A stretch of 64,000 nucleotides of DNA from a bacterium (GTDB lineage Bacteria; Bacteroidota; Bacteroidia; Cytophagales; Cyclobacteriaceae), in NCBI GenBank assembly GCA_024743255.1, contig JANSWY010000001.1, forward strand, positions 248,001 through 312,000. The letters are read 5' to 3'. The translations under genes were made by a program, and so were the position numbers. Positions 33,443 to 43,400 of this stretch are shown one piece after another; positions within the stretch are counted from its first letter, which is position 1, and the number at the start of each line of letters is the position of its first letter. The notes below the pieces were generated by a model, which made no database searches, was not told the DNA's origin, and saw only the letters and a list, made by a program, of their open reading frames with translations.

Positions 33443-36400
33443 TATTGATTGATCCTTTTAAAGTACTCGTTAACTTCTTTCTTATAGTATGGACTAAGCT
33501 TAATTGGAATAGTCCTTAACAACTCAATTTCTTTTTCTTTTGTTTTGAAGTATTCTTCAAATTCAGGTGGGACGTTTCTGTCAATCGATTCGGCTTGTTC
33601 GCCTTCTCGTTCCTCATCTAGTTCCCTTTCCCTAAGAGCATCTTCCGCCTGGAGCATCCTGGTAACAATATCTTGCTGTCTTCTGATCAACTCGTTGCTC
33701 AGCCTTTTGTTGACAAGATCTTGTTCGTTCTTCTTCATCTGGTTAATAATTTTATCCAGATTGCCATTTCCTCCCCCTTCTTCTTGTCCTTCTTTCTCCT
33801 GGAGCTTCTGCATCTCCCTGCGGATCATTTCCTGCTCAGCAGCAAGTTTAGCTAATTCCTCAGATAATTGTCGACCCGACTTACCACTTTTCTTCAGGTC
33901 TTGTATTTTTCTGCTTAATTCCTTCTGTAAATCAGACATTCCAGGCATGTTCTTTTGATTCTTCTGTTTGCCAGATTTTGGTTTACCCATGGCATCTGCC
34001 ATCTGTTGTTGCATCTGTTGCAATACATCATCAAGAAGTATGGACAGGTTGTTCATAGAAGTCATAGCGAATTGCTGCTTACTTACAGCTTGTGATCTGT
34101 TTCTGTCTCTAAGTGCTTCTACACTTTCATCCATGTATTGATTCATAGATTCTACCTCTCTGGTTACAAATGAAGAGATTTGGAAAACTCTTTCAGCCAG
34201 AGCTAATAGACTATCCTGAATGATTTTTGAGTCATCTTTGATTTTCAGTTGCTGTTGGGAAAGAGTGACAAACCTTGGATCACTTTGTTTCACTCCTTTA
34301 AAATCATCCATCACTTGTTCCTGGTCGAATGAAAGCTTTACCAGATTATCTACAATGTCTCTCAAGTCATCCAGATTTTCCTGCATCATTTGCATTTCCA
34401 TCCCAGCCTGCATCTGTTCCATTTTTTGCTTCATCTTGTTCATTTGATCAGAAGCATTATTTTGGTTTTCGGATGCTTTGTTTCTTTTATTCTTCTCAAG
34501 ATTCTCCTCACTGTTCTCCATTTCTTGTTGAACCTTCTCCTCTTCTTCATTGAAATCCTGCATCGGTTCAGGTTCTTTTAAATCTTGGTTTAGTTCCTGA
34601 AGCTCATCAATATCCTCTTTCAACTCATTGAAATCTTCCTGGAGTTGTTGTTGCTGTTGCTGTAGATCGTCTTTATTATTCTTCTTGTTTTGAGTTTCTT
34701 CAGCTAGCTGCTGTTGTTTCTTCTGGATTTCGTCAAGTTTATTAATGGATTCATCAAGTTTAGATTCCATTTTTAGTCTCTTGAATAACTCCAGTGCTCT
34801 CTCCAATTCGTTTTCTAAAGACTCCTCCTTCTTTTTGATGTCTTCAATTTGGTTTTGCATTTGCTCAACACTAGTATTTTCTTCTAGTAGCTTCTTGAGT
34901 TCATCATAGAGTTTCTTTGTTTCTTCATCAAGAATTTCATCCATCAGCTCCTGAAGTTGTTTTACTTTCTCAGCGATTTTAGGATTTGGTTGCTGAAATT
35001 TCTCTTTACTCTCATTTAGCGCTTTATTTTCTTGCTGAAGTTTTTTCAATTCTTCGCTTAACTCCTCTTTCTGTTTGATCAGGTTTTCAAGAAGCTTTTC
35101 ATCTTGCCAGTCTAGTTTTTGTTTGGTTTTAAGGCGTTCGTCGATATCTTCCAGCTTGTCTTTGATGTCTTTCGCTTTCTCCAAAGTCTTATTCAATTGC
35201 TTTTCAGCTTTCTTACTGCTTTGGTCAATCTTATCAGCTATCTCTTTAGAAGAAGGTGTTTTAAAGGTGTAAACCTGACTTTTAGTACTCTTGCTACCAT
35301 TCACTCCATCATTATCAAATACTTCAATAAAGTATTCTAATGTCTGATCATCATTCAATTCAAGAGAATCTAGTTGCCACTGATGAAAATAGCTTGATGC
35401 ATTTCTACCTGCTGGAATATTAATTTTTTCAACAGTATAGCTTGCGTCACCTTGTCTTTTGAAGTTTAGAGTCAATTTTCTAATTCCATAGTCATCTGAG
35501 ATATTTCCACCCAGGATCATATAACTATATAAAACTGTATCCAGCAGCTGATCGACAGATAGCTTAGGATACTCATCTGCAATTACTTTATTGGTATATT
35601 GAATCTTGTTGACATTGCTGCTCCGCTCATTATTTAGCTTGACTTCAAAATCAAAGTCAGACATCAACTTTTTCTGATATTTAAAGAGTTGACCACTTTC
35701 TTCTAGTCTGTCAACAACTTCGTCATTATTCACAATGTGCATACTGTCTGCTGATACTGTTCCGAAGTTCCAGGTAGCAACAGTTCCTTGTGGTACAACT
35801 AATGAAGCAGAATTGCTGATTGTCTCATCTTTTCTATTAGTGTATGCTGGATAATCAAGTTTTACAAAATATTCTTTAAGTGCTGGTCTCGAGTAAACAG
35901 TAACTTGTTTTTCCTCTGTTGTAAAGCCTGCGGCTTCCAAAGTAAACCTTGTGGTTGCTTGAATTTTTTGGAAGGTATGGGAGAATGTATTTGATTGATT
36001 ATCAGACTGTTTCAACTTAATTTTCCTTCCTCTGATATTAATATAAGCTTGTTCAGGAACGAATTTTCCCTCAATTTTTATATCCAAAACATAGTCCTCA
36101 TTCTTGAATCCTTCGAGTTGAGATTCGTCAATTATAAATTCAAATGGAGCTTCAGGAACAAACTCAGTATCATACTTTATAATCCTTGTAGTACTTTCTG
36201 TAATGAGAGCTGGTACAAAGAGTAAAATCAAGAAGAGAGCAATTCCCGGATATACCAAGTACTTCAAATATTTTCGATTCTTTTTAATTTCAACAGCTTT
36301 CTCAAATGAAACAACTTTTAGCTCATCAGTCTTTTGATCAATACTTGCGATAATAAGTTCGTTATCACTGTCGCTTATTTGTTCTAATTGTAGAAGATTC

Positions 36401-36723
36401 AAAAGTTTATCCTGAACAGAAGGAAAGAAATGTCCAATTTGTTTTGCTGCTTCTTCATCATTGAGTTCTTTATCCAGGAAGATCAATTGATATAGTGGGT
36501 ATCCAATCCACCTAATTGACATAAGAATAAGTGCTGCAATTGTTACGAAGAATAAGATGGTCCTGACAGAAGAATCAAACCTAAAAGAATACTCTAATAA
36601 ATTGATTGTCAGGTATATACATAGAAATAAGGTGGAAAGTATAAGTGTTCCCTTCACAAGTTTATTTAGGAAATACTTCTTCTTATAAGCCCTCAACTTC
36701 TGATGCAGTCTTGATCCTTCCAT
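33442..36723 (-). CDS. DUF4175 family membrane protein with long coiled coils
   Basis: The 1093-residue protein has two membrane helices near the N-terminus (about 24-43 and 55-77) and a third at about 156-174. A beta-rich extracytoplasmic region (about 180-480) follows, then long Glu/Gln/Lys-rich coiled coils (about 490-1060). Its content and domain order match DUF4175, conserved in Bacteroidota. The function is unknown, but the architecture suggests a structural or envelope-spanning protein. It is the first gene of the transcript through RsbW-like, ybeY, mnmG, methyltransferase and the Ig-like lipoprotein. Confidence 0.85.
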   Translation of the reverse strand: MEGSRLHQKLRAYKKKYFLNKLVKGTLILSTLFLCIYLTINLLEYSFRFDSSVRTILFFVTIAALILMSIRWIGYPLYQLIFLDKELNDEEAAKQIGHFFPSVQDKLLNLLQLEQISDSDNELIIASIDQKTDELKVVSFEKAVEIKKNRKYLKYLVYPGIALFLILLFVPALITESTTRIIKYDTEFVPEAPFEFIIDESQLEGFKNEDYVLDIKIEGKFVPEQAYINIRGRKIKLKQSDNQSNTFSHTFQKIQATTRFTLEAAGFTTEEKQVTVYSRPALKEYFVKLDYPAYTNRKDETISNSASLVVPQGTVATWNFGTVSADSMHIVNNDEVVDRLEESGQLFKYQKKLMSDFDFEVKLNNERSSNVNKIQYTNKVIADEYPKLSVDQLLDTVLYSYMILGGNISDDYGIRKLTLNFKRQGDASYTVEKINIPAGRNASSYFHQWQLDSLELNDDQTLEYFIEVFDNDGVNGSKSTKSQVYTFKTPSSKEIADKIDQSSKKAEKQLNKTLEKAKDIKDKLEDIDERLKTKQKLDWQDEKLLENLIKQKEELSEELKKLQQENKALNESKEKFQQPNPKIAEKVKQLQELMDEILDEETKKLYDELKKLLEENTSVEQMQNQIEDIKKKEESLENELERALELFKRLKMESKLDESINKLDEIQKKQQQLAEETQNKKNNKDDLQQQQQQLQEDFNELKEDIDELQELNQDLKEPEPMQDFNEEEEKVQQEMENSEENLEKNKRNKASENQNNASDQMNKMKQKMEQMQAGMEMQMMQENLDDLRDIVDNLVKLSFDQEQVMDDFKGVKQSDPRFVTLSQQQLKIKDDSKIIQDSLLALAERVFQISSFVTREVESMNQYMDESVEALRDRNRSQAVSKQQFAMTSMNNLSILLDDVLQQMQQQMADAMGKPKSGKQKNQKNMPGMSDLQKELSRKIQDLKKSGKSGRQLSEELAKLAAEQEMIRREMQKLQEKEGQEEGGGNGNLDKIINQMKKNEQDLVNKRLSNELIRRQQDIVTRMLQAEDALRERELDEEREGEQAESIDRNVPPEFEEYFKTKEKEIELLRTIPIKLSPYYKKEVNEYFKRINQ

Positions 36724-36806
36724 ATTGCTTCTGTTTTATGTATACTTCTTATAAACGCGAATTCATTTTAGAAGATTTTGAATAACAAATAAAAATAGCT
36801 GATTAA

Positions 36807-37568
36807 TCACTTAATTTCCAGAAGAATAGGACAATGGTCGGAATGAATTGCTTCTTTTAGTATTAAACTTCTTGAAATTTGATCCGCCATGCTCTCTGAT
36901 ACAAATTGATAATCCAATCTCCAACCGACGTTTCGGGTTCTTGCATCATTTCTTAAAGTCCACCAGGTAAATTCTTGTTTGTTAGGATGCAAATATCTGA
37001 AGCTATCTACAAACCCCAATTCTAAAAATTCTGTAAACCAATTTCTCTCGGCTGGAAGAAATCCGCTGTTGTTTTTATTGCCAACAGGGTTGAAAAGATC
37101 GATGGGTTCATGGGCAATATTGATGTCTCCACAGATTATAAGGTTTGGTGTAGATTTTAATAATTCTTGGATATAATCCTTGAATTGTTGAAGCCAAACC
37201 AGCTTATATTGGTAACGAGCGGCACTGCGAGATGCAGATGGGACATATACTGAAATTACTGAAAATCGGCCAAAATCGCACTGAATCAGCCTTCCTTCGC
37301 CTTGATAGGCCTCAAAGTAAGCCCCGAGAGTGGCGTGTACAGATTTTTCAAGGGATAGTATCGCTACACCAGAATATGAGCGCTTTTGAGCTTCTTCAAG
37401 ATAAAAGTGATATCCAAGTTCCTTAAATGACTGATAATCAATGAGTTCATCCGGGCATTTTACTTCTTGTAAGCAGATAATGTCAGGTTTTACCTGATTT
37501 ATCCACTTGAAGAGTCCTTTTCGGGTAGCACTCCTAATTCCATTGACATTGTAGGAAATTATTTTCAA
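36807..37568 (-). CDS. xth: Exodeoxyribonuclease III
   Basis: The 253-residue protein belongs to the EEP/ExoIII fold. It begins MKIISYNVNGIRSA, continues LQEVKCP (catalytic Glu of the LQE motif, about 35) and IICGDINIAHEP (about 143-154), and ends in SDHCPILLEI (the terminal SDH catalytic motif, about 243). It acts on abasic sites and 3' ends in base-excision repair. The start is TTG, overlapping the TGA of the upstream 118-residue gene. It is transcribed with that gene and the AhpD-like gene. Confidence 0.94.
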   Translation of the reverse strand: MKIISYNVNGIRSATRKGLFKWINQVKPDIICLQEVKCPDELIDYQSFKELGYHFYLEEAQKRSYSGVAILSLEKSVHATLGAYFEAYQGEGRLIQCDFGRFSVISVYVPSASRSAARYQYKLVWLQQFKDYIQELLKSTPNLIICGDINIAHEPIDLFNPVGNKNNSGFLPAERNWFTEFLELGFVDSFRYLHPNKQEFTWWTLRNDARTRNVGWRLDYQFVSESMADQISRSLILKEAIHSDHCPILLEIK

Positions 37569-37921
37569 TTGAAGAACATCTCTTTTTCAAAATAATCAAT
37601 AACATGAATTTTTATAAGCTTCTCTTGTTCCATTAAGTCGAAGGACGGAAGTTTCCTTTTTAGTTTCCAATGTGGCCAGCCATCTTCATCAATTCCTTCC
37701 AGTTCATAGAAGCCTGAGTAACTAAGCACTTTGCAAATTGCGATATGCATCAGGTCTTGTTTCTCCTCTTTGCTAAAAGTGATATTGCCTTTACCAAGTT
37801 CTTGAACACCGATAAGAAATAGAACAGCATTGAGATCATTGGGTTTCTTGCCAATGACAGATTCCAGTTGACTTAATAATTGTTGCCAACTGCGTTCTAG
37901 TTCCAGATCCTTTTTATACAT
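37565..37921 (-). CDS. Conserved Bacteroidota hypothetical protein
   Basis: The 118-residue soluble protein has no signal peptide. Visible features are a helical N-terminus (LERSWQQLLSQLESVIGKKP), a central LNAVLFLIGVQELGKG and a C-terminal WPHWKLKRKLPSFDLMEQE. It resembles small conserved proteins found next to ahpD and xth in related genomes, but no function is assigned. It overlaps the AhpD-like gene by 8 nt and the xth start by 4 nt, indicating one transcript. Confidence 0.65.
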   Translation of the reverse strand: MYKKDLELERSWQQLLSQLESVIGKKPNDLNAVLFLIGVQELGKGNITFSKEEKQDLMHIAICKVLSYSGFYELEGIDEDGWPHWKLKRKLPSFDLMEQEKLIKIHVIDYFEKEMFFN

Positions 37922-38261
37922 CTTGTTGTTCTAGTTCTTCCCAAAATTCAATCGCTCTTCTCAAATGTGGAATTACGATTGTTCCTCCAATCAAAGTACC
38001 AATTGATAATATCTCTTCAAGTTCTTCACGTGAAACACCTAGCTCATAGCAGGTTTGTAAATGATATCTGACACAATCGTCACATCTAAGCACTAATGAA
38101 GAAGAAAGACCAATCATCTCTTTTGTTTTCTGGTCTATGACTCCATCAGTGAATGCGTTGGTGTCCAGATTGAAAATTCTTTTTATAACTTTATTTGATC
38201 CGGAAAGTATCTTTCCATTCATTTTGGATCGATATTCATTAAATTCCTGTACTTTATTCAT
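37914..38261 (-). CDS. Carboxymuconolactone decarboxylase/AhpD-like protein
   Basis: I chose the ATG at 38261 (residues MNKVQEFNEYRSKMNGKIL) rather than the upstream one at 38294, which would overlap the divergent comF start codon. The 115-residue protein has the CMD/AhpD fold with the redox motif CDDCVRYHL and the following helix GTLIGGTIVIPHLRRAI. It is an alkylhydroperoxidase-like dithiol protein; the specific partner is unknown. A degenerate parS-like sequence lies within the gene at 38022. It is first in the AhpD-like/118-aa/xth transcript. Confidence 0.85.
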   Translation of the reverse strand: MNKVQEFNEYRSKMNGKILSGSNKVIKRIFNLDTNAFTDGVIDQKTKEMIGLSSSLVLRCDDCVRYHLQTCYELGVSREELEEILSIGTLIGGTIVIPHLRRAIEFWEELEQQDV

Positions 38262-38293
38262 TTTATCATCATTAGAAATCAAATATATAACCA

Positions 38294-38998
38294 TTGATCA
38301 ACACTGAAGTCTGGAAAGATTTTATTTCCTTGTTTTACCCCAGAATATGTTTTGTTTGCGACGATTCATTGGTTGCATCAGAAGAGTTTGTTTGCACCCA
38401 TTGTTTACTGGATTTACCAACTTTTCAACCAATGGATAATGATTTACTTAAGAAGTTTGAGAACAAATTCGCAATACTTCATAAAAGTGAGTTTCAGATG
38501 CCACTATTAAAATTTCAATCTAAAGGATCTGCTCAAAAGTTGTTACATCAACTCAAATATGAGGGACAATATGAATTGGGAGTTTTTCTTGGTGAGATGC
38601 TTGGAAAGAAGGTAAAATCAAGGTATCGGGATTACGCGAAAGATATTGATATAATAGTACCAATTCCTATTCATTCTTCTAAAAGAAAAACCCGTGGCTA
38701 CAATCAAAGTGAAGCGATTGTGGAAGGGCTCATTAAACAACTTGATCTCAAATATGATTTTGATAACCTTATAAGACATAAGAAGACAGCCACGCAAACA
38801 AAAAAGTCTAAAGTAGATAGATGGCAGAATGTCTCTGGTATTTACAGAATTCAGAACACTAAAGAATTTGAAGGTAAATCTATTCTACTGGTTGATGATG
38901 TGGTTACTACTGGAGCTACTATCATTGAAGCTGCAGAGTTACTTATTAGAAATGGAGCGAGTTCTGTGTCAATTGCCTGCATTGCGATTGAGGCATAA
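38294..38998 (+). CDS. comF: ComF family protein (phosphoribosyltransferase-like)
   Basis: The 234-residue protein has an N-terminal zinc cluster (C19-x2-C22 and C34-x2-C37) and a type I phosphoribosyltransferase domain with the PRPP loop ILLVDDVVTTGATI (about 196-209). ComF is required for DNA transformation in some Gram-positive bacteria, and homologues are widespread with unclear roles. The start is TTG, since no ATG precedes the zinc motif and an in-frame stop lies just upstream. It is divergent from the AhpD-like gene and convergent with gldJ across a terminator at 39003. Confidence 0.88.
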   Translation: MINTEVWKDFISLFYPRICFVCDDSLVASEEFVCTHCLLDLPTFQPMDNDLLKKFENKFAILHKSEFQMPLLKFQSKGSAQKLLHQLKYEGQYELGVFLGEMLGKKVKSRYRDYAKDIDIIVPIPIHSSKRKTRGYNQSEAIVEGLIKQLDLKYDFDNLIRHKKTATQTKKSKVDRWQNVSGIYRIQNTKEFEGKSILLVDDVVTTGATIIEAAELLIRNGASSVSIACIAIEA

Positions 38999-39002
38999 AA
39001 AA

Positions 39003-39023
39003 AGCCCCGGAAATTCCGAGGCT
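39003..39023 (-). terminator. Terminator between gldJ and comF
   Basis: AGCCCCGGA pairs with TCCGAGGCT around a small loop with one mismatch. On the minus strand it is followed by a TTTTTTT run, so it terminates gldJ. It may also serve comF. Confidence 0.8.
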
Positions 39024-39046
39024 CTATATTATTATGAAGCTAAGTA

Positions 39047-40279
39047 CTAGTAGTTAGTACCTGCTCTAATCATTGCACATCTGAAACCGATAGTTGAAGT
39101 AGCAGAATCTTCAAATAAGAATCTTCTTGTACCTGGAGACATCCAGTAAGCTACATCTGCCCAGCTTCCTCCTTTGTAAACTCTTACTCTTCTCTCATCA
39201 CCTGGAGTACTGCTTTCGCTACCAATGAATGAATAGTTTGAATCGTAACCGCTTTCCTCATCAAGGTAACCGTCTCTTCTAACCGGGTTCAAATCATCGA
39301 TTTCCTGGAATGACATAGGTCTGTAAACATCCTGAACCCACTCATTAACATTTCCTGCCATGTTGTAAAGTCCAAAATCGTTTGGAGGATAATCGTATAC
39401 GTAAGTAGTGATCATCGCACCGTCATTAAGTTTACCAGCAATACCAGCATAGTCACCTCTACCTCTTTTGAAGTTAGCAAGGAATGTACCCATCGCTTTT
39501 CCGTAAGGATTTCTTAAAGCGTGACCATCCCAAGGATAAAGTCTTCTGTGAGTTTGATTTTCATCTAACCACTGAGTACCGATCAATGCCTGCGCTGCAT
39601 ATTCCCACTCAGCTTCTGTTGGAAGTCTAAAGCTTGGAACAACTACACCAGACTCCAAAGGAATTCTGGTATCTCCACCTGACTCAGCTCCTGCGAACTC
39701 GTCAAGGTATCCAGCTTGTTCAGCTAAGCTTTGGTTAACCACAGTAGTTCTCCACTTGCAGTAGTCATTAGCCTGTCTCCAGTTAACACCTACTACCGGG
39801 AAGAATCTAAAACCTGGGTATCTTAAGTAATGGTCTACATAAGGATCATTGAAAGAAAGATCCTTAGCCCAAACACTAGTATCAGGAAGGGCGTTTTTGT
39901 AATACTCATCACCAGAATCAAGTTTGATATAATATAGATACTCTAACCAGTTGATGTTTGCAATCTCAGTTTCATCTAAATAGAATGAAGCAACGGTTAC
40001 AGTTCTCTCTATATTATCCCTTGAATAAACAATGTCTTCTTCGAACGTTCCAAGAACAGTTCTACCACCTTCAATGAATACCATGTTAGGTGCTTGAGGT
40101 TGGTCGTTATATTCACTTACCTGAAAACCGCCTTCTTCGTTGAAATACAAACCAGTTGTATTACTGAAGGCACCTGGGCTCTGACTAGTTGGTGCACCTC
40201 CGCTAAAGCAAGAAGTTGCCAACACAGCCACAGACAGCATCATGGCAGATGAATAAAATGCATTCACAAATTTGTTCAT
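39047..40279 (-). CDS. gldJ: Gliding motility lipoprotein GldJ (SUMF1/FGE-like)
   Basis: The 410-residue protein has a lipoprotein signal with lipobox ATSC (Cys24) and a sulfatase-modifying-factor (FGE-sulfatase) domain. Typical blocks are MVFIEGGRTVLGTFEED, FYLDETEIANINWLEYLYYI, PVVGVNWRQANDYCKWR, FRLPTEAEWEYAA and NMAGNVNEWVQDVY. The NWLEYLYY and ALPDTSVWAKDLSFNDPYVDHYLRYPGF segments point to GldJ rather than GldK. FGE catalytic cysteines are not conserved, as in GldJ. It belongs to the gliding/type IX secretion machinery. It is transcribed alone, with a TATTTTTG -7 box at complement(40332-40339). Confidence 0.85.
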   Translation of the reverse strand: MNKFVNAFYSSAMMLSVAVLATSCFSGGAPTSQSPGAFSNTTGLYFNEEGGFQVSEYNDQPQAPNMVFIEGGRTVLGTFEEDIVYSRDNIERTVTVASFYLDETEIANINWLEYLYYIKLDSGDEYYKNALPDTSVWAKDLSFNDPYVDHYLRYPGFRFFPVVGVNWRQANDYCKWRTTVVNQSLAEQAGYLDEFAGAESGGDTRIPLESGVVVPSFRLPTEAEWEYAAQALIGTQWLDENQTHRRLYPWDGHALRNPYGKAMGTFLANFKRGRGDYAGIAGKLNDGAMITTYVYDYPPNDFGLYNMAGNVNEWVQDVYRPMSFQEIDDLNPVRRDGYLDEESGYDSNYSFIGSESSTPGDERRVRVYKGGSWADVAYWMSPGTRRFLFEDSATSTIGFRCAMIRAGTNY

Positions 40280-40331
40280 AACCTGTTAATATTTAATACA
40301 CGTAGAAAAATACTAAGAAATATTAATTTCT

Positions 40332-40339
40332 CAAAAATA
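40332..40339 (-). promoter_or_regulatory. -7 promoter box of gldJ
   Basis: The complement of 40332-40339 reads TATTTTTG, a full match to TAnnTTTG, 52 bp upstream of the gldJ ATG. No clear TTTG -33 element was found at the expected spacing. Confidence 0.45.
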
Positions 40340-40357
40340 CCTACTAAACACAAAATA

Positions 40358-40373
40358 GGCTATAAAAATAGCC
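40358..40373 (-). terminator. Weak terminator after mfd
   Basis: GGCTAT (40358-40363) and ATAGCC (40368-40373) form a 6-bp stem with a 4-nt loop. On the minus strand it is followed by TATTTTG, 41 bp after the mfd stop. Confidence 0.45.
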
Positions 40374-40413
40374 ATTCTTATTTTATAATCTAATTTATAT
40401 GAAAATATTGTGG

Positions 40414-43400
40414 TTAAATAAGAGTTTTTTCCGCTGATCCGACTGGAATAACCATATTTTTTAAGTGATTCATGCCTTGATCTATACCTGAAACGCCTTC
40501 AATGATCAACATAAATCTTCCCTTCATATCTTTTAATCTACACTCCTTTTGGTTGGATTGAACATAGCTCAGAACTTTACCAAATTTTGGTGATTGAAAA
40601 TATGCGTCATCATTGTAAAAATAGCATCTCATGATACTGCTTTTGATAGTTAGTTTCTCCAAACCAATTTGAATTGCTAACCTACGGAGCTTAATACTTT
40701 CTATTAATTGCACAACCTCATCAGGCATTGGCCCAAATCTATCTACAATTGATTCTGAAAAGTTAGCGAGCTCGTCTTCTGATTTAATATTATCCAGCTT
40801 GTTGTACAAACTCAATCTTTCAGAAATATTACTGACGTAAGATTCAGGAATCAGTATTTCAAGATCTGTCTCAATGTTACAGTCTTTTGTGCTTTCTATT
40901 AATTCGGCCTTTTCAGTTAATGTATCAATGAATAGGTCTTTAAACTGTGTCTCTTTCAATTCCTGAATGGCTTCATCAAGAATTTTATGATACATATCAA
41001 AGCCTAGATCTGAAATAAATCCGCTTTGTTCTCCACCTAATAAGTTTCCTGCCCCTCTAATATCAAGGTCTCTCATCGCAACTTTGAATCCATCGCCCAG
41101 ATCAGAGAATTCCTCGAGTGTTGAAAGTCTCTTTCTGGCATCTGAAGAAAGTCCGCTTACAGGTGGTGACATTAAATAACAGAAAGCTTTTTTGTTTGAT
41201 CTACCAACCCGTCCTCTCATTTGGTGAAGATCTGATAACCCAAACATTTGTGCCCTATTGATAATTATTGTGTTGGCATTTGGAATATCAAGTCCAGATT
41301 CTATAATGTTGGTGGATACTAATACATCAAATTCTCCTTCAATAAACCGAAGCATCACTTTTTCCAGTTTTGCTCCATCCATTTGACCATGAGCAATACC
41401 AATTCTTGCATCCGGAACAAGCCTATGAATGATGTTTGCCACCTGGTCAATATCACTTATTCTATTATGTACAAAAAATACCTGACCACCTCTTCTTAAC
41501 TCGTAACTCACTGCATCTCTGATGGTTTCCTCTTTGAATTCGTGTAGTTCTGTGGTAACAGGCTGTCTGTTTGGTGGTGGTGTAGAGATTATACTTAAGT
41601 CTCTTGCTCCCATCAATGAGAACTGCAATGTTCTAGGTATTGGAGTAGCTGTAAGAGTCAAGGCATCAACATTAACTCTCATTTCTTTCAATCGCTCTTT
41701 TACTTTTACTCCAAACTTTTGCTCTTCATCAATGACCATCAATCCCAGGTCCTTGAATTGCACATCCTTATTTACAATTCTATGTGTGCCAATCAGGATA
41801 TCAATTTTTCCTTCTTTTAAATCAGCAAGTACTTCTTTGATTTGTTTTGTTGTTCGGAATCTGTTGATATAATCGATTCTAACTGGAAAATTTGAAAGCC
41901 TGTCTTTGAAGGTATGGTAATGTTGAAGTGCAAGAATGGTAGTTGGTACCAGAACAGCCGCTTGTCTTCCATTGCTCACTGCTTTGAATGCTGCACGGAT
42001 TGCTACCTCAGTTTTACCGAAACCAACATCTCCACAAACCAGACGATCCATTGGATGCGGTTTTTGCATATCCAGTTTTACATCTTCAGTTGCAGATGCC
42101 TGATCTGGTGTATCCTGATAAATGAAAGAAGACTCTAATTCGGCTTGTAGGAAATTATCTACTGGATAAGCATAACCAGGAGCTGCTTTTCTCTTTGCGT
42201 ATAAATTAATGAGATCGGTGGCGATATCTTTAACCTTTCTCTTAACTCGTTTCTTTTTGTTTTCCCATTCTTGAGATCCCAACTTATTGATAGATGGCGG
42301 TGTTCCTTCTTTTCCGCTGTACTTGGTAATCTTATGTAATGAGTGAACACTGACATATAGCAAATCATCATCCCGATAGACAAGTCGGAGTACTTCCTGT
42401 TTATTACCGTTATTATCTACAGTATCCATTCCGGCAAATCGCCCAACTCCGTGATCAATGTGTACTACATAGTCACCGGGCTGAAGAGTTTTAAGCTCTT
42501 TAAGTGTTAAAGCTTTTGACTTGCTATGTTTTTCCTTGATTTTGTATCTATGGAATCTATCAAAAACCTGATGATCGGTGTAGCAAAGAAGTTGCATCTG
42601 ATCATCAATAAACCCGGCTCTTAATCCGGCATTTAGCTGATCAAAGTTTAAAAGAGGATCAACTTCTTCAAAAATGGTTTGCAGCCTTTCCAGTTGCTGC
42701 ATGGAATCTGCCGCGATAATTTTGGTATACCCTTTTGATTGGAACTCGTCCAGATTTTCCGCGACTAATTCAAATTTCTTGTGAAATGTAGGTTGCGGCT
42801 TGGCCTCAAATGTAAAAGTGGTAGCATTTGGTAAGTAGAATCTGTTTCCAAATTCCACCTTTGCATATTTCTTTAACCCTTCTTTAAAGCTATCAGTCGT
42901 TTCGAAAAGTGCTTCAGGGCCAAATACTACTTGCACATCACTTTGATTAATGATAGACTCAAATGAACCTGATGCTTTTTGAAAGTACTGTTCAATAATA
43001 TCTACAGTATGCTGATAATCTTTGATCCAGATTTTGCTGTTGTTAGGGATGTAATCCAGAAATGACTGTCTTTCCTCTTTTAATAACTTAGTCTGAACAT
43101 TTGGAATAATATTGATTTCCTTCAAATCCTCTTCCGACAACTGGCTTTCCGGATTAAATGACCTGATGCTTTCTACTTCATCACCAAACAATTCAATTCT
43201 AAACGGAAGATCCCTGGCAAAAGAAAATACATCCACAATTCCTCCTCTTACTGCAAATTGCCCGGGCTCATATACAAAATCAGTTTTTTCAAAATCATAG
43301 GATAACAACATATCCGTCATGAAATCTACATCAAGTTTGTCACCTGGTTTAGCTGTGAGTGTGTTGGCGAGCAGTGATCTTTTGTTGATTACCTTTTCTG

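Noticed and set aside
33545-35340. Long plus-strand open frames opposite the DUF4175 gene.
   Set aside because: They mirror the Glu/Gln/Lys-rich coiled coil of the minus-strand gene and have Ser/Leu/Phe-rich composition; antisense shadows.
37498-37507. TTATCCACT, a DnaA-box-like 9-mer.
   Set aside because: It is isolated inside the xth gene; single one-mismatch boxes occur by chance.
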